Assembly (NCBI GenBank): GCA_964011675.1
Contig: CAXGPR010000004.1
Span: 1 to 64,000, forward strand
Length of the DNA: 64,000 nt
Reading direction: 5' to 3'
DNA from: GCA-2693325 sp964011675
Lineage (GTDB): Bacteria; Latescibacterota; UBA2968; UBA8231
In this document: piece by piece, positions 36,041 through 44,700 of the stretch
Layout of the letters: each line of letters opens with the position of its first letter
Position numbering within the stretch: position 1 is the stretch's first letter
Program-made: the position numbers and the translations under genes
Notes under the pieces: generated by a model
What the model was told of the DNA's origin: nothing
Database searches by the model: none
The model's input: only the letters and a program-made list of their open reading frames with translations

Positions 36041-36643
36041 ATGCGCCACGCGCTCCTACTCTTGATGGCACTCGCGCTCCATCCGCTCGCGCTTGACGCA
36101 CAGGAACCCGGATTTTCCCCCGATCCCCAGTCGGCCTATCCCACATCGTTAACCGGGCGCTGGATCAACGAATTCTACTTCGCGCAACCAGGTCAAACAC
36201 CGCGTCAGTACTGGCAAATCATTGAACTCTTATCGGATGGAAGCACGCGGCACAGCTACTTTTCTCGCAATCCAACCGCACAGCCAGCCACCCCATACAC
36301 CAGCATTATTTCCAACTGGCAAGCGGGTTCTTTTATCGATCCACAAGTCGGCAAAAGCACGCTGTCTGTTATCCGTCTTAAGCCAAACCAACAGATCAAC
36401 TACGATGTAAACCGCAACCAGTTTCAGCATATACGAGGCAATTTTGGCGCCCAGTTTCGTCGCTATGCTCTATCACCAGACGGTGCGACATTAACGCTTT
36501 CAGAGCTGGTCGTGCTCGAAGTGCCGGGCAACATCGTCATATCTTTTCCCCCCACCGCACGCGACATGATATTTTCTCGCATGTTCACGCAACCGAGCGC
36601 CGTCGCCCCGACGAGTTGGGGACGAATAAAACAAATACGTTAA
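36041..36643 (+). CDS. Secreted protein of unknown function
   Basis: 200 aa from the ATG at 36041, with CCAAGG upstream; a GTG 9 bases earlier is possible. The signal peptide (LLLLMALALHPLALDA) should be removed. The mature part begins LTGRWINEFYFAQPGQ and reads as an all-beta fold (VLEVPGNIVISF). I do not recognise a family. The stop overlaps the convergent next gene by 4 bases at a TTAA. Confidence 0.65.
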   Translation: MRHALLLLMALALHPLALDAQEPGFSPDPQSAYPTSLTGRWINEFYFAQPGQTPRQYWQIIELLSDGSTRHSYFSRNPTAQPATPYTSIISNWQAGSFIDPQVGKSTLSVIRLKPNQQINYDVNRNQFQHIRGNFGAQFRRYALSPDGATLTLSELVVLEVPGNIVISFPPTARDMIFSRMFTQPSAVAPTSWGRIKQIR

Positions 36644-36939
36644 GGATCATACTGCACTGAGTGCTCGGACAACCGCTTTCGCACTTCGGCGTCGCTCGGA
36701 TCGTGCACGCGAACAAACAGTTCTTGTATCCCCTTTGAAGTCTGTATAACGCCTTTAAAGCCGCCCGGCATTTCGCTCTGTAGCTTGAAATCGCCTGCCG
36801 CACAGTGCCGACCAATTGATTTGCCGCCAATTGAGCGACTTATAATAACGGCCTCAACTCCGGGTATCCGCTCTATCGCGTCTATGGTCCGCCGTCCTTC
36901 TTTGTCAGTTGAACGATGCCGACCTCGACCTTTTCCCAC
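36640..36939 (-). CDS. Small protein, possibly DUF2103-like
   Basis: 99 aa. The N-terminus (GKGRGRHRST) is basic; the rest is PGVEAVIISRSIGGKSIGR, then GGFKGVIQTSKGIQELFVRV. The closing GxQExFVRV block recalls DUF2103 proteins, which are short predicted metal-binding proteins, but the usual His/Cys set is not clear. It overlaps the previous gene's stop by 4 bases. The identity is tentative. Confidence 0.45.
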   Translation of the reverse strand: MGKGRGRHRSTDKEGRRTIDAIERIPGVEAVIISRSIGGKSIGRHCAAGDFKLQSEMPGGFKGVIQTSKGIQELFVRVHDPSDAEVRKRLSEHSVQYDP

Positions 36940-36982
36940 GCTTCACCTCATCTATAACACATTCGTCGTGTCTAATTCATTC

Positions 36983-37576
36983 CTATAGCAGACAAAACTC
37001 TTCTGGGCCTATCGCATCTGCAGTCAGATGCACCTCGGATATAGCGCCGAGAAACCAACAAACGCGGTTCAGACGAACGCCTATAGAAAGCGCTCCCGTG
37101 TCTTCCATAGGTGCGAAATCAATGGGACCGCGATTTTCTTGAATACCGTTCACATAGTTGATCTGCTGCTGACCGTCACAGCTCATGGCAAGGTGATACC
37201 AAGCGCCCAACGGATGGAAAAAATCTCTGTTGAACAGCGTGCAATCAGAATCCTTTGAGCGAATAAATGTGTCCAAATACCATTGATCGTCGGCTGTAAG
37301 GCGAGTTTCAAACAGCACGCGATCGTCGTGCGCTTGGCCCACGTGAAAAAAGCGCTGCTCTTTCAGTCCTCCTGGATCCGGCCGAAAAACAATCTCAATT
37401 GTAAACGCCGTCATACCGGCGAGCGGATTTGCCTGGGCAAAGAGTCCATCGTGGACTCCGTCGAATGCCACGGCTTGCCCGCGCGGCGCCTCTACGACCT
37501 GAGGTTGTCCTTCTGCGCGTAGACTGATATCGCCCAATAAGGCAATCGAATTGAGCTCCCAACTCGTTTTTCTCAT
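36983..37576 (-). CDS. LamG/concanavalin A-like domain protein
   Basis: 197 aa from the ATG at 37576 (GTG at 37588 possible). It reads as a single LamG-type jelly-roll: AVAFDGVHDGLFAQ, FTIEIVFRPD, WYHLAMSCDGQQQINYVNG and IGVRLNRVCWFLGAISEVHL are in the usual order. No signal peptide is visible. Such isolated LamG domains are frequent in planctomycete and FCB genomes and may bind carbohydrate. The function is unknown. Confidence 0.7.
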   Translation of the reverse strand: MRKTSWELNSIALLGDISLRAEGQPQVVEAPRGQAVAFDGVHDGLFAQANPLAGMTAFTIEIVFRPDPGGLKEQRFFHVGQAHDDRVLFETRLTADDQWYLDTFIRSKDSDCTLFNRDFFHPLGAWYHLAMSCDGQQQINYVNGIQENRGPIDFAPMEDTGALSIGVRLNRVCWFLGAISEVHLTADAIGPEEFCLL

Positions 37577-37619
37577 ACGATCATTCACCCACCTATTCGA
37601 CCCGTAGAGACGCGATCAT

Positions 37620-38021
37620 TTAACGCCCTCCAGGAGGGGGGCCATCGCCCAACATGGCGCTTATAAAGAGAAATTTTAGCGGCTTATCACCCGTATTGCG
37701 GTGCTTGTGAAACACGTCGCGCGGGAGCATAACGCAGTCACCCGAACTCAATTGATACGTTTCATCACCGACTTCAACTTCCATCTCCCCTTCCAATATG
37801 TAAAATGCCTGTTCCTGATCTGGATGGGCATGTCCTTCGCCCGACAATCCCCCGGCTTCATACTCGTTTGTGTGGATTACTAATCGCTCGCTGTTAAGCG
37901 CCAAAGGACGATCTGCACGACGGGCATCGGGGCCAATAATTACTCTGGATATGCTACCGGGATGGCCGTGATTCTCCGGCGGTTGGGTAAAACAATCTTT
38001 CACGCTGTATTGTTTGCTCAT
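37620..38021 (-). CDS. Cupin-domain protein
   Basis: 133 aa, one cupin domain. The first motif is GHAHPDQEQAFYILEGEMEV (His, His, Glu metal ligands, about residues 62-81) and the second is PRDVFHKHRN with the closing histidine. AGGAGG lies 8 bases before the ATG. The metal is likely Fe or Mn. The substrate cannot be told; small cupins often act as sugar or phenolic dioxygenases or regulators. Confidence 0.85.
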   Translation of the reverse strand: MSKQYSVKDCFTQPPENHGHPGSISRVIIGPDARRADRPLALNSERLVIHTNEYEAGGLSGEGHAHPDQEQAFYILEGEMEVEVGDETYQLSSGDCVMLPRDVFHKHRNTGDKPLKFLFISAMLGDGPPPGGR

Positions 38022-38088
38022 CGCTGTTACCTCCTGTTTGATTTTTTTAAAGAATAAGCACCGCCGAGCACGACGAGGTTACCACTGC

Positions 38089-38802
38089 TCAATAGGCCTT
38101 GAGCTTCTCTAGCAAGAGCGCAAGGCCGACGATGCACGCTGTCTCTGTCTTGAGCACGCGCGACCCGAGACTAACCAGCGTGAAGTCTCTGTCGCGCAGT
38201 GCGTTCCGTTCACTCCCCGACCAACCACGCTCAGCGCCCACAGCCAAAATGTATGATGACGCGATGCAATGCAAGGACCCCAACGAACCGTCTGCCTCAT
38301 AGTTGTCTAAGGCAAGCCGTTCACCGCAAGGCAGATTTGTAATACAGTCTGTAAGCGACGGATGTAGATTGACTTCCGGCAAACGCGTGCAAAAAGCCTG
38401 TTCAGCTCCCTCCCGCAGCAAACGACGATATTCCCCGCCAGCCCACAAACGGCTGTTGAGATAAGATTTCTCTCCCTTATCAGTAGCGACAAAGTGCATC
38501 TTCTTCACGCCCTGAGTCGTCAGGTCTTTTAGTATTCTTCGCGCACTGGGCGGACGCGGCAATCCAACTATAAGCTCCACCGGATAGAGATCTAGCACTT
38601 CTACAGCGAAGTTAAAATCGAGCTGAAGACCGCGTTGCAGGATGCGCGCAATCCGCGCCTTCCCGCGGGGGCCATCAACCAGACCAACGTCAAAACTATC
38701 GCCCTCCTTACATCCGATTACATCTAAGACGTGTCGCGCCCGCGCGTCTTCCAGAGGCAGCAACCGATCCAATTCACCGTCCTGAAAGAGAATAATATTC
38801 AA
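38089..38802 (-). CDS. rsmE: 16S rRNA (uracil1498-N3)-methyltransferase
   Basis: SPOUT-family enzyme that methylates U1498 in helix 44 of 16S rRNA. 237 aa, starting at TTG 38802. The N-terminal PUA-like domain (RHVLDVIGCKEGDSF) is followed by the SPOUT domain with the SAM-binding knot (LAVGAERGWSGSE, LGSRVLKTETA near residues 185-222). It overlaps the small upstream HTH gene by 4 bases, so the two are co-translated. Confidence 0.92.
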   Translation of the reverse strand: MNIILFQDGELDRLLPLEDARARHVLDVIGCKEGDSFDVGLVDGPRGKARIARILQRGLQLDFNFAVEVLDLYPVELIVGLPRPPSARRILKDLTTQGVKKMHFVATDKGEKSYLNSRLWAGGEYRRLLREGAEQAFCTRLPEVNLHPSLTDCITNLPCGERLALDNYEADGSLGSLHCIASSYILAVGAERGWSGSERNALRDRDFTLVSLGSRVLKTETACIVGLALLLEKLKAY

Positions 38803-39023
38803 ACGTTTATCCCATCTTCACCTACGACGATTTCTTCGCGCGCGCACTCCAACCCATCACAAAGGCGCACGACGATATCCTCTTCAACCTCACACTCACC
38901 TTGAACTATGATCTCGGTTAGTCGTTCGTAACTGATGCCAACGAGGTTTGCGATCTGGTGTTTGAAGAGGAATTTGTGGCGCAGCATTACCTTTTGCAGC
39001 GCTTCAACGTCAATTCGCGGCAT
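38799..39023 (-). CDS. Small helix-turn-helix protein
   Basis: 74 aa. It reads as a short HTH domain: MLRHKFLFKHQIANLVGISYERLTEII (residues about 13-39), followed by an acidic stretch and a helix that resembles the end of an XRE-type domain. It overlaps rsmE by 4 bases. It may be a DNA-binding regulator, but the domain is short. I do not know a named family. Confidence 0.55.
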   Translation of the reverse strand: MPRIDVEALQKVMLRHKFLFKHQIANLVGISYERLTEIIVQGECEVEEDIVVRLCDGLECAREEIVVGEDGINV

Positions 39024-39330
39024 AGCTTGCGTCTCTTTTCATGCAGAACTTATATACGTGAGAGCGCATCTCTACAGCGACGTGCACATGCGATAAAGAC
39101 CGCGCCAAGATAGAATTATCCAATAGTTCGTAAATATTTAATAAATTTAGATATAGGTCAACACAGCATCCGGCTCTGTAGAGAACAGATAGCACCATTG
39201 GATTTTCGCACTGCGTATTTTGCACGGCACGCCGATAAAAAACTGTATATGCGGACTACGCGAGCAAAGAGTATTCTTGATCTGCAAATTATTTACTACT
39301 CTTACTCAAAGCCCGTTCCATTCTTTACAT
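39024..39330. other. Intergenic stretch, nothing recognised
   Basis: 307 bases between the small HTH gene and a small plus-strand gene. Open frames on both strands have no family features. It must contain divergent promoters, but I see no strong -35/-10 pair. Confidence 0.4.
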
Positions 39331-39678
39331 ATGGATTTCAGAGTGGATTCAATAGATCTCGACACAAAGTTATTTTACATATTCATCTGCGTGGGTTCAC
39401 TGGGCATGGCGATACGTATAATGGCTCACTTCTCCGCTGAAGCAGCCCGAATACGGCCCAAGCTAGGTAAGCTGAACCATGCCCTCACCGTCTTGCGTGA
39501 GCGTGCTCAGACGTGTAAACCCAATATCGAAGTCTTACAAGGAATCACCGCTCCGCTGCGCGATAGAGAAAAGATGCTGCGCACATATCATGAGCAGCTG
39601 CTACAAATAGATTTAGAACAGATGCATAAAGAAAATGAAGAGATCCAAGAAAAAAAGGAAAACAGAGCCGCCACATAA
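39331..39678 (+). CDS. Small membrane-anchored coiled-coil protein
   Basis: 115 aa from the ATG at 39331. It has one N-terminal membrane helix (KLFYIFICVGSLGMAIRIMA, about residues 13-32). The rest is a highly charged helix likely to form a coiled coil (ALTVLRERAQ, REKMLRTYHEQLLQIDLEQM, ENEEIQEKKEN). The family is unknown. An upstream extension of the frame (39220) is less plausible because it lacks family features. Confidence 0.5.
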   Translation: MDFRVDSIDLDTKLFYIFICVGSLGMAIRIMAHFSAEAARIRPKLGKLNHALTVLRERAQTCKPNIEVLQGITAPLRDREKMLRTYHEQLLQIDLEQMHKENEEIQEKKENRAAT

Positions 39679-39693
39679 AGTAACATTCCACAA

Positions 39694-40193
39694 TTAATAG
39701 CCCATTTTCTGCCGCCCGTATAACCTTGAAAAATAGAGATAGATGGACGACAAATCCGGGTTTTTCAATGCCTCTACTAGAAGGTCTGCCACGTATGACG
39801 ACGGTGCACACGTGGAAAAAGCGCATAGTCAAACCCAACTAGATGCGGAGCTGGCAGCACGTACCGCTCGCCAAATAGGGCCGTGTCATAGCCAGCCGAA
39901 CGCAAGACCTCTATCAGCGTAGTCTCACGCAATCACGTGCGCGCCATTGACGGATACTCTGGCAATACGCCCTCTTCGGCATAATTGCCCAAGTAGTCCA
40001 TTCAGCTCCGACTATACTGACCCGTTAGGAGAGTCGAACGCGAAGGCATACAGACAGGATTGTTGCTAACAGCAATGCCCTGACTCGCCAGGCGATCGAT
40101 ATGGGGCGTGAACTCATAGTTTCTCTTCCTGCAATCAAACCGCTTGTGGCAGCCATTTATAGATGTCGGCCAATCAGCCCAACGATGCTGCAA
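39694..40193 (-). pseudogene. Sulfatase N-terminal domain remnant
   Basis: Several minus-strand frames together give the first part of a sulfatase. The frame from 40193 reads YEFTPHIDRLASQGIAVSN, followed by the active-site signature PVCMPSRSTLLTGQY with the Cys that would become formylglycine, then a stop. The next frame reads EGVLPEYPSMART, then a shift leads to IEVLRSAGYDTALFGERYV and GFDYALFPRV. The last frame (ending at 39694) gives LLVEALKNPDLSSIYLYFSR. At least three frame breaks or stops are present, and the rest of the enzyme is missing. Confidence 0.8.
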
Positions 40194-40247
40194 CTACGCA
40201 CTTTTTGCACCTAGGGTCACTGCGCTGTATCAGGCGAGCCCTCGACC

Positions 40248-41315
40248 TCAAGCGGGCAGAACGGCGCGCAAAATGCGCAGGTAATTTCCGCCAAATATTT
40301 TGGCCGCATCAGCTTCTGTGTATCCGGCTTGCAGCACAGCCTCAATCAGCCACGGCAGGCAGGCCGAATTGAAATGCGTTCCTATTCCGACCCCTTCGAT
40401 TCCCATGACGTCTACTGCGTAGTCGATGTGCCGTACAACAACAGCGAGCTGATCGGAGTCGACCTCAGTATAAGGCTGCTCTCTTTCTGGTCGTGTGATA
40501 CCCGGAATAATTCCCAACAGCCCACCCCGATCAGCCAGCGCTCTCATAACAACATCGGATGTATTGCGCGTCGATTCTTCAAGTACGCGCGGATTCGAGT
40601 GGCTGTCTATAACAGGACGCTGCGAGTAAGATATAATATCGAGTGAGCTGGATTCGTTAGTGTGGGCCAAATCAATCAAAATACCCGAGCGATTCATCTG
40701 ATCAATCATCTTTGCGCCCACATCGCTCAGACCACCGCTACCACGCTCGATATCGTGTCCATCCCATCCCAACTCGCGACCCGAACTATTAAGCGTAATC
40801 ATGCGCAAACCCAGTCTAGCAGCCATGCGCAACACGCCCGGCACGTCGCCAAACCAGTCGGATCGGTTTGACCCCATAAGCAACGCGACGATTCTATCAC
40901 GCAGAGCCTCATCCAAATCCGCTACCGTGTGGATCAAACGTACCTTATCAGTATGGGCTTCGACATCGCATAAAAATCGATCGAGCAGGGCGAGCACAAC
41001 CTGCGTGGGATTCTTGGAATTGGATGAGAGGTATAGCGGTTCAGACTCAGCGCGCCCTCGGCGGTGTTCTGGTTGACGCGGCCATAGGGCCGCAAAATTA
41101 TCGTCGTAAAGCACAGGCCCTCCTTTACACATGACCACCCGCAGTCCCCACTCAGCAAATTTGACAAAGTCGCCGCGACAGGTGCTATCATCGCGCTGGC
41201 CAAGATCAATATGGTCAATCACAAAGCGCGGATGGGTCAGATTGAGCCCCAGCATATCACACAGTGGATAGGCGCGCACAAAATCGGCGAAGCGCTCGTC
41301 CGTTCCATCGTTCAT
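40248..41315 (-). CDS. Peptidase M19 (membrane dipeptidase)-like protein, altered metal site
   Basis: 355 aa of the renal-dipeptidase TIM-barrel family. The two later zinc histidines are present: His218 in LIDLAHTNES and His239 in PVIDSHSNPR with the following RNTSD. The expected first HxD motif reads PLCDMLG (residues 17-23). The bridging glutamate region reads LLMGSNRS, and the usual GTDFDG reads GTHFNS (His314). No signal peptide is visible. It overlaps the dehydrogenase gene by 4 bases and is last in a three-gene minus-strand run. It may be an amidohydrolase of different specificity, or inactive. Confidence 0.8.
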   Translation of the reverse strand: MNDGTDERFADFVRAYPLCDMLGLNLTHPRFVIDHIDLGQRDDSTCRGDFVKFAEWGLRVVMCKGGPVLYDDNFAALWPRQPEHRRGRAESEPLYLSSNSKNPTQVVLALLDRFLCDVEAHTDKVRLIHTVADLDEALRDRIVALLMGSNRSDWFGDVPGVLRMAARLGLRMITLNSSGRELGWDGHDIERGSGGLSDVGAKMIDQMNRSGILIDLAHTNESSSLDIISYSQRPVIDSHSNPRVLEESTRNTSDVVMRALADRGGLLGIIPGITRPEREQPYTEVDSDQLAVVVRHIDYAVDVMGIEGVGIGTHFNSACLPWLIEAVLQAGYTEADAAKIFGGNYLRILRAVLPA

Positions 41316-42343
41316 ATCTGTATCATCACTTTGTTGCGTTCCGGCTGTCCCATGACCTCAATAGCCCGATGTATTTCGCTCAGTTTAAATCGGTGGCTAA
41401 TAATGTCTTCCGTGTTAACGAGTCCCGATTCCATTAGGCGAACAGCCCTCTGCATTGCAGCCGGGTTAGTGCCAAAACTGGCATCCATACGCCCTTCGAG
41501 AAAGTGTGTCAGTCCTCCATCTAATTCAAAGTTCTCGTGCGTAGTTATACCAAAGACATTCCAACGCGTACCGCGCCGACGGAGCTGCGCCATGAGCTCG
41601 ACGGCGACAATTGGTCCAGCCGCTTCAATAACGAGGTCTGGACCATCAGGAATAATATCGTAGACCTGCTTGCGTGCATCTTCCTCCTGTGGATCAATCA
41701 CATGCGTCGCACCCATCTTTTGCGCATTGGTTCGCGCATATAGACTGGGATCGATAGCGATGAGTCGCCCGGCCCCGGCAGCACGTGCCACCATAAGACA
41801 TAGCAAGCCAATACCCCCTACGCCAATAATGACAACGTCGTCTCCCACCTGCATCTCGCTGTGCTTTATCAGCCCTTTCCACGCCCCGGACAATGGTTCG
41901 GTCAGCGCCGCAGCATCAAAGCTGAGCGATTCCGGCTTGTGTAACAAACAGCTCTCGGTCGTCTTCATGTATTCAGCAAAGGCTCCGGGCCACACGTCTT
42001 CAGGCCCGTCTCCACCTGTGGTAAAAGCGTGATCACAGTAGTGCGTATTCCCCGCCTTGCAGTGGGCGCAGGCACCGCAAAAACCCGAAGGTTGACAGAT
42101 CACTGCATCTCCTTCGACCACGTGGCGTACACCCGGTCCCACCGCAGAAACAATGCCCGACGGCTCGTGGCCAGGAACGAGCGGAAATGCCACGTTGCGA
42201 CGAATCCCCTTAATCGCCTTGTAGTCCGTGGCACAAAAACCGCAGCTTTTTATGCGCACGACCACCTCGCCCAAGCTGGGTTCGGGTATCGGCACATCTT
42301 CCAGCACGAGTTTATCCACTTCTTTTAGGACTGCAGCTAACAT
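41312..42343 (-). CDS. Zinc-dependent medium-chain alcohol dehydrogenase
   Basis: 343 aa from the ATG at 42343 with GGGAG 8 bases upstream (the frame extends 3 codons further). The catalytic-zinc region (CGFCATDYKAIKG, then GHEPSG), the structural-zinc four-cysteine lobe (CGACAHCKAGNTHYC) and the Rossmann motif (GVGGIGLLCLMVAR) are in order, as in threonine/sorbitol dehydrogenases. It lies between the sugar-phosphate isomerase-like gene and the M19 gene and probably oxidises a polyol or hydroxy acid in the same pathway. Confidence 0.9.
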   Translation of the reverse strand: MLAAVLKEVDKLVLEDVPIPEPSLGEVVVRIKSCGFCATDYKAIKGIRRNVAFPLVPGHEPSGIVSAVGPGVRHVVEGDAVICQPSGFCGACAHCKAGNTHYCDHAFTTGGDGPEDVWPGAFAEYMKTTESCLLHKPESLSFDAAALTEPLSGAWKGLIKHSEMQVGDDVVIIGVGGIGLLCLMVARAAGAGRLIAIDPSLYARTNAQKMGATHVIDPQEEDARKQVYDIIPDGPDLVIEAAGPIVAVELMAQLRRRGTRWNVFGITTHENFELDGGLTHFLEGRMDASFGTNPAAMQRAVRLMESGLVNTEDIISHRFKLSEIHRAIEVMGQPERNKVMIQI

Positions 42344-42383
42344 CAAACACACTCCCAGTCAGATTGGTTTGCGGCAAAAAACC

Positions 42384-43166
42384 TCATTCGACGGCGCCTA
42401 AAAGTGCGCGCACGGCCTCTATACCCTCAAGCGTTTCTTCCTCATCACCCCAGTGCTCTATCGTCAGCGGCCCGTTGTAGCCATCGCGCTGAAGCAGCGT
42501 TAATGCACTCAGGTACTGCGCCTGCGTTGCGCCGGCACCGAAACGCTTGATGTGCACATCACGAATCAGCTCACGGATAGGTTCGTACCCCTCTGCGGGA
42601 TCTTCTCCCGCCTGAGCCGATACGTCAATTTCCCAGATCGCGCCTACGTGATCGGGTGCACCCAGCCCATCTATTACGCGACGAATCTCCGCTGCAGTAA
42701 GCACAATCGTCCTGGTAACCCACTCAAAACACAGTGTGACACCGCTGTCGGCGGCCCATTCAACCCAGGGACCCCAACGGTCGATTACCTGAGGTCCATA
42801 CTCGTCAAACTGGCTAGGACCTAGCGGCGCAGAGTCCGGTGATTTAAAGGGAAATACGCGCACCGAATCGCTGCCTAATTGCCGAGCCAGTTCTACCGTC
42901 TTTTTGAGCTTGTCCCCGCTACGAGCGACCTTCGATTCATCGGTAATTGAGCACTTGCCCACCGGCGATAGTAGCATCCCGGGGCGCATACTGTGCACAC
43001 TTAGCACATCGAGTACGCGCTGTATATCATCTCCTTCTAGCGCTTCTAAATCACGACCCCACACCGGCGAACGCAGGGATACCAGACCAATGTCCGCGCG
43101 AGCTCCCACTTCAACCGCACGCGTAAAATCCTTGTTCATCTCCGCCGTTATGTAGCTAATTTGCAC
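42384..43166 (-). CDS. Sugar-phosphate isomerase/epimerase-like TIM-barrel protein
   Basis: 260 aa from the GTG at 43166 (AGAGGG 5 bases upstream; a GTG at 43172 is an alternative). It belongs to the AP-endonuclease family 2 / xylose-isomerase-like TIM barrels. Metal residues fall in CFEWVTRT, AIWEIDVSAQ, DVHIKRFG and LTIEHWGDEE. It is first of three minus-strand genes that end with the M19-like gene. A sugar or inositol derivative is a plausible substrate. Confidence 0.85.
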   Translation of the reverse strand: MQISYITAEMNKDFTRAVEVGARADIGLVSLRSPVWGRDLEALEGDDIQRVLDVLSVHSMRPGMLLSPVGKCSITDESKVARSGDKLKKTVELARQLGSDSVRVFPFKSPDSAPLGPSQFDEYGPQVIDRWGPWVEWAADSGVTLCFEWVTRTIVLTAAEIRRVIDGLGAPDHVGAIWEIDVSAQAGEDPAEGYEPIRELIRDVHIKRFGAGATQAQYLSALTLLQRDGYNGPLTIEHWGDEEETLEGIEAVRALLGAVE

Positions 43167-43394
43167 TAGCACCCTCTATTTTCGATGCGTTATAGCAATG
43201 CACGGCGCTCAATGTCTAATATCCTACGCACACTGTCAACAATTCCAATCATCTCGCGTCCTCACCAAACCAATGTCAGTATCGCCAAGGTCAGACTTGT
43301 ATTACGGCCGCGCTAGGCATAGACTCAAAGGGTGCGATTTATCGCGCAGATATTTTTTCACGCAACAGACAGGCACACTGGCTAACGGCTTAGC

Positions 43395-44102
43395 ATGCAC
43401 ACACCTCAACCTACGCCCTCTGAGAACGCAACCCGCCAGTTCACAGCATTAGTCATCGCCGGACTCACCGTGGGAGGCCCCCTTGTCGGCATGGCCCTCG
43501 TGGGATTTAACGGGGCTTCTTATATGCAACTTCTCACGGATCGCACACCCCTCTTGCTGAGCGCGGCTCTAATCGGCGCTGGCGGTACGGCCGTAGGCCT
43601 GGCTCTGCTACCGTCGTTTTTCTTTGGCGGCATATGCGGCTACCTGTTACCGAACGTTTGGCCCTACATAGCTGCAAGCAGTGGACTCGCTTGGGCTACT
43701 GCACTTGGATTGGGCTTGGGCCGGCTTTTCAGCACCAGCTTTCTCGAAGTACTGCTCCAGCGTAAGCCAGACTGGTGGGACACCTACCAACGTCTTATTC
43801 ACACTACCGGCGCGTTTTTACCAACGACCATCGCCCTGCTGCGTTTAGCGCCCCACATGCCTTTTGCACTGACCAACTTGGTTTGTGCACGCTTGCCGCT
43901 CGCACCGACCACTATCTGGCGGTCCTCTTTTATCGGTCTCCTGCCACGTACTCTCTTTGCAACTTATATAGGCAGCCACTTACAGGACTGGCGCGCACTG
44001 CTCGATCGCCAAGGACCGCCGTGGGAACTGCTGCTGTCTCTCGTACTATTTATTGCCCTGGCCTATACGTGTCGGCGTGCCGCACGACGAATTGAAACGT
44101 AG
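43395..44102 (+). CDS. VTT/SNARE-associated-domain membrane protein (TVP38/DedA-like)
   Basis: 235 aa with about five hydrophobic segments. The conserved region (FFFGGICGYLLP near residue 78 and ALLRLAPHMPFALTNLVCA near residue 155) matches the TVP38/TMEM64 branch of the VTT superfamily, thought to act in lipid scrambling or transport. Members are diverse and often poorly characterised. It diverges from the isomerase gene across 228 bases in which I recognise nothing. Confidence 0.82.
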   Translation: MHTPQPTPSENATRQFTALVIAGLTVGGPLVGMALVGFNGASYMQLLTDRTPLLLSAALIGAGGTAVGLALLPSFFFGGICGYLLPNVWPYIAASSGLAWATALGLGLGRLFSTSFLEVLLQRKPDWWDTYQRLIHTTGAFLPTTIALLRLAPHMPFALTNLVCARLPLAPTTIWRSSFIGLLPRTLFATYIGSHLQDWRALLDRQGPPWELLLSLVLFIALAYTCRRAARRIET

Positions 44103-44120
44103 AAATACACTGAGACGGGA

Positions 44121-44582
44121 GTGTGTTCACTGAAAGAAGAGATAAAACACCTCTGGATAGCGGAATTTCAAACCGCATCCGCCAAGTACGTGCACGCCTG
44201 GCTTCAACAGGAACCGAGCCTAGTTTCGCTACCCGTCGACTGCGTGCTGAAGAGCGACTCCGTGTGCCGATGAAGCCCCCTCTTTGTTGCCAGCAACCAC
44301 CTGCGTGACTCAAGAAAGGTAAAAGAACTCGTCAAGGCTGGAGCAGATCTGACCAATGGTTACTGGGGCACGCACTGGCCAAGCGAAGACTACGCGATTA
44401 ACGCCTACTTCATAGAGCAAGGTATCGACGTCAATCAGCCCAGCTATCTCGGCTTTCACGGCGTCGGCGTGACGGGAATGGACAGTTTCTTCTTGATGCT
44501 GGACAACGGCTTGGATCCCAACAGCGCCTGGCCATATAACGGCGAATGTCTGCTACACGTTCAGGCCCTGTCGGGCTTGTAG
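44121..44582 (+). pseudogene. Ankyrin-repeat protein remnant with in-frame stop
   Basis: A GTG at 44121 begins a 153-codon frame interrupted once by TGA at 44271 and ending at TAG 44580-44582. The text before the stop reads IKHLWIAEFQTASAKYV and WLQQEPSLVSLPV. After it come ankyrin-type repeats: SPLFVASNHLRDSRKVKELV, KAGADLTNG, IEQGIDVNQPS, LDNGLDPNSAW and GECLLHVQAL. The same frame continues weakly to 44658. Other genes in the window use TGA as a normal stop, so recoding is unlikely. Confidence 0.7.
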
Positions 44583-44700
44583 GACGGGCCGATCATGGAC
44601 TATGTAGCCACATTAAGTCCAAATAGGATGATGCCTTTCCAAATGTCTTTGTCATAAAAATCAGAAATATCTATTATCATTCTCAAATAGTTTATAAAAA

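Noticed and set aside
41211..41663. Plus-strand open frame of 150 codons over the M19/dehydrogenase junction
   Set aside because: It is antisense to two overlapping conserved genes and has no features of its own.
43192..43254. Possible 20-codon minus-strand reading frame upstream of the isomerase-like gene
   Set aside because: Very short, without a ribosome-binding site; an upstream frame looks protein-like for about 15 residues but contains a stop and matches nothing I know.
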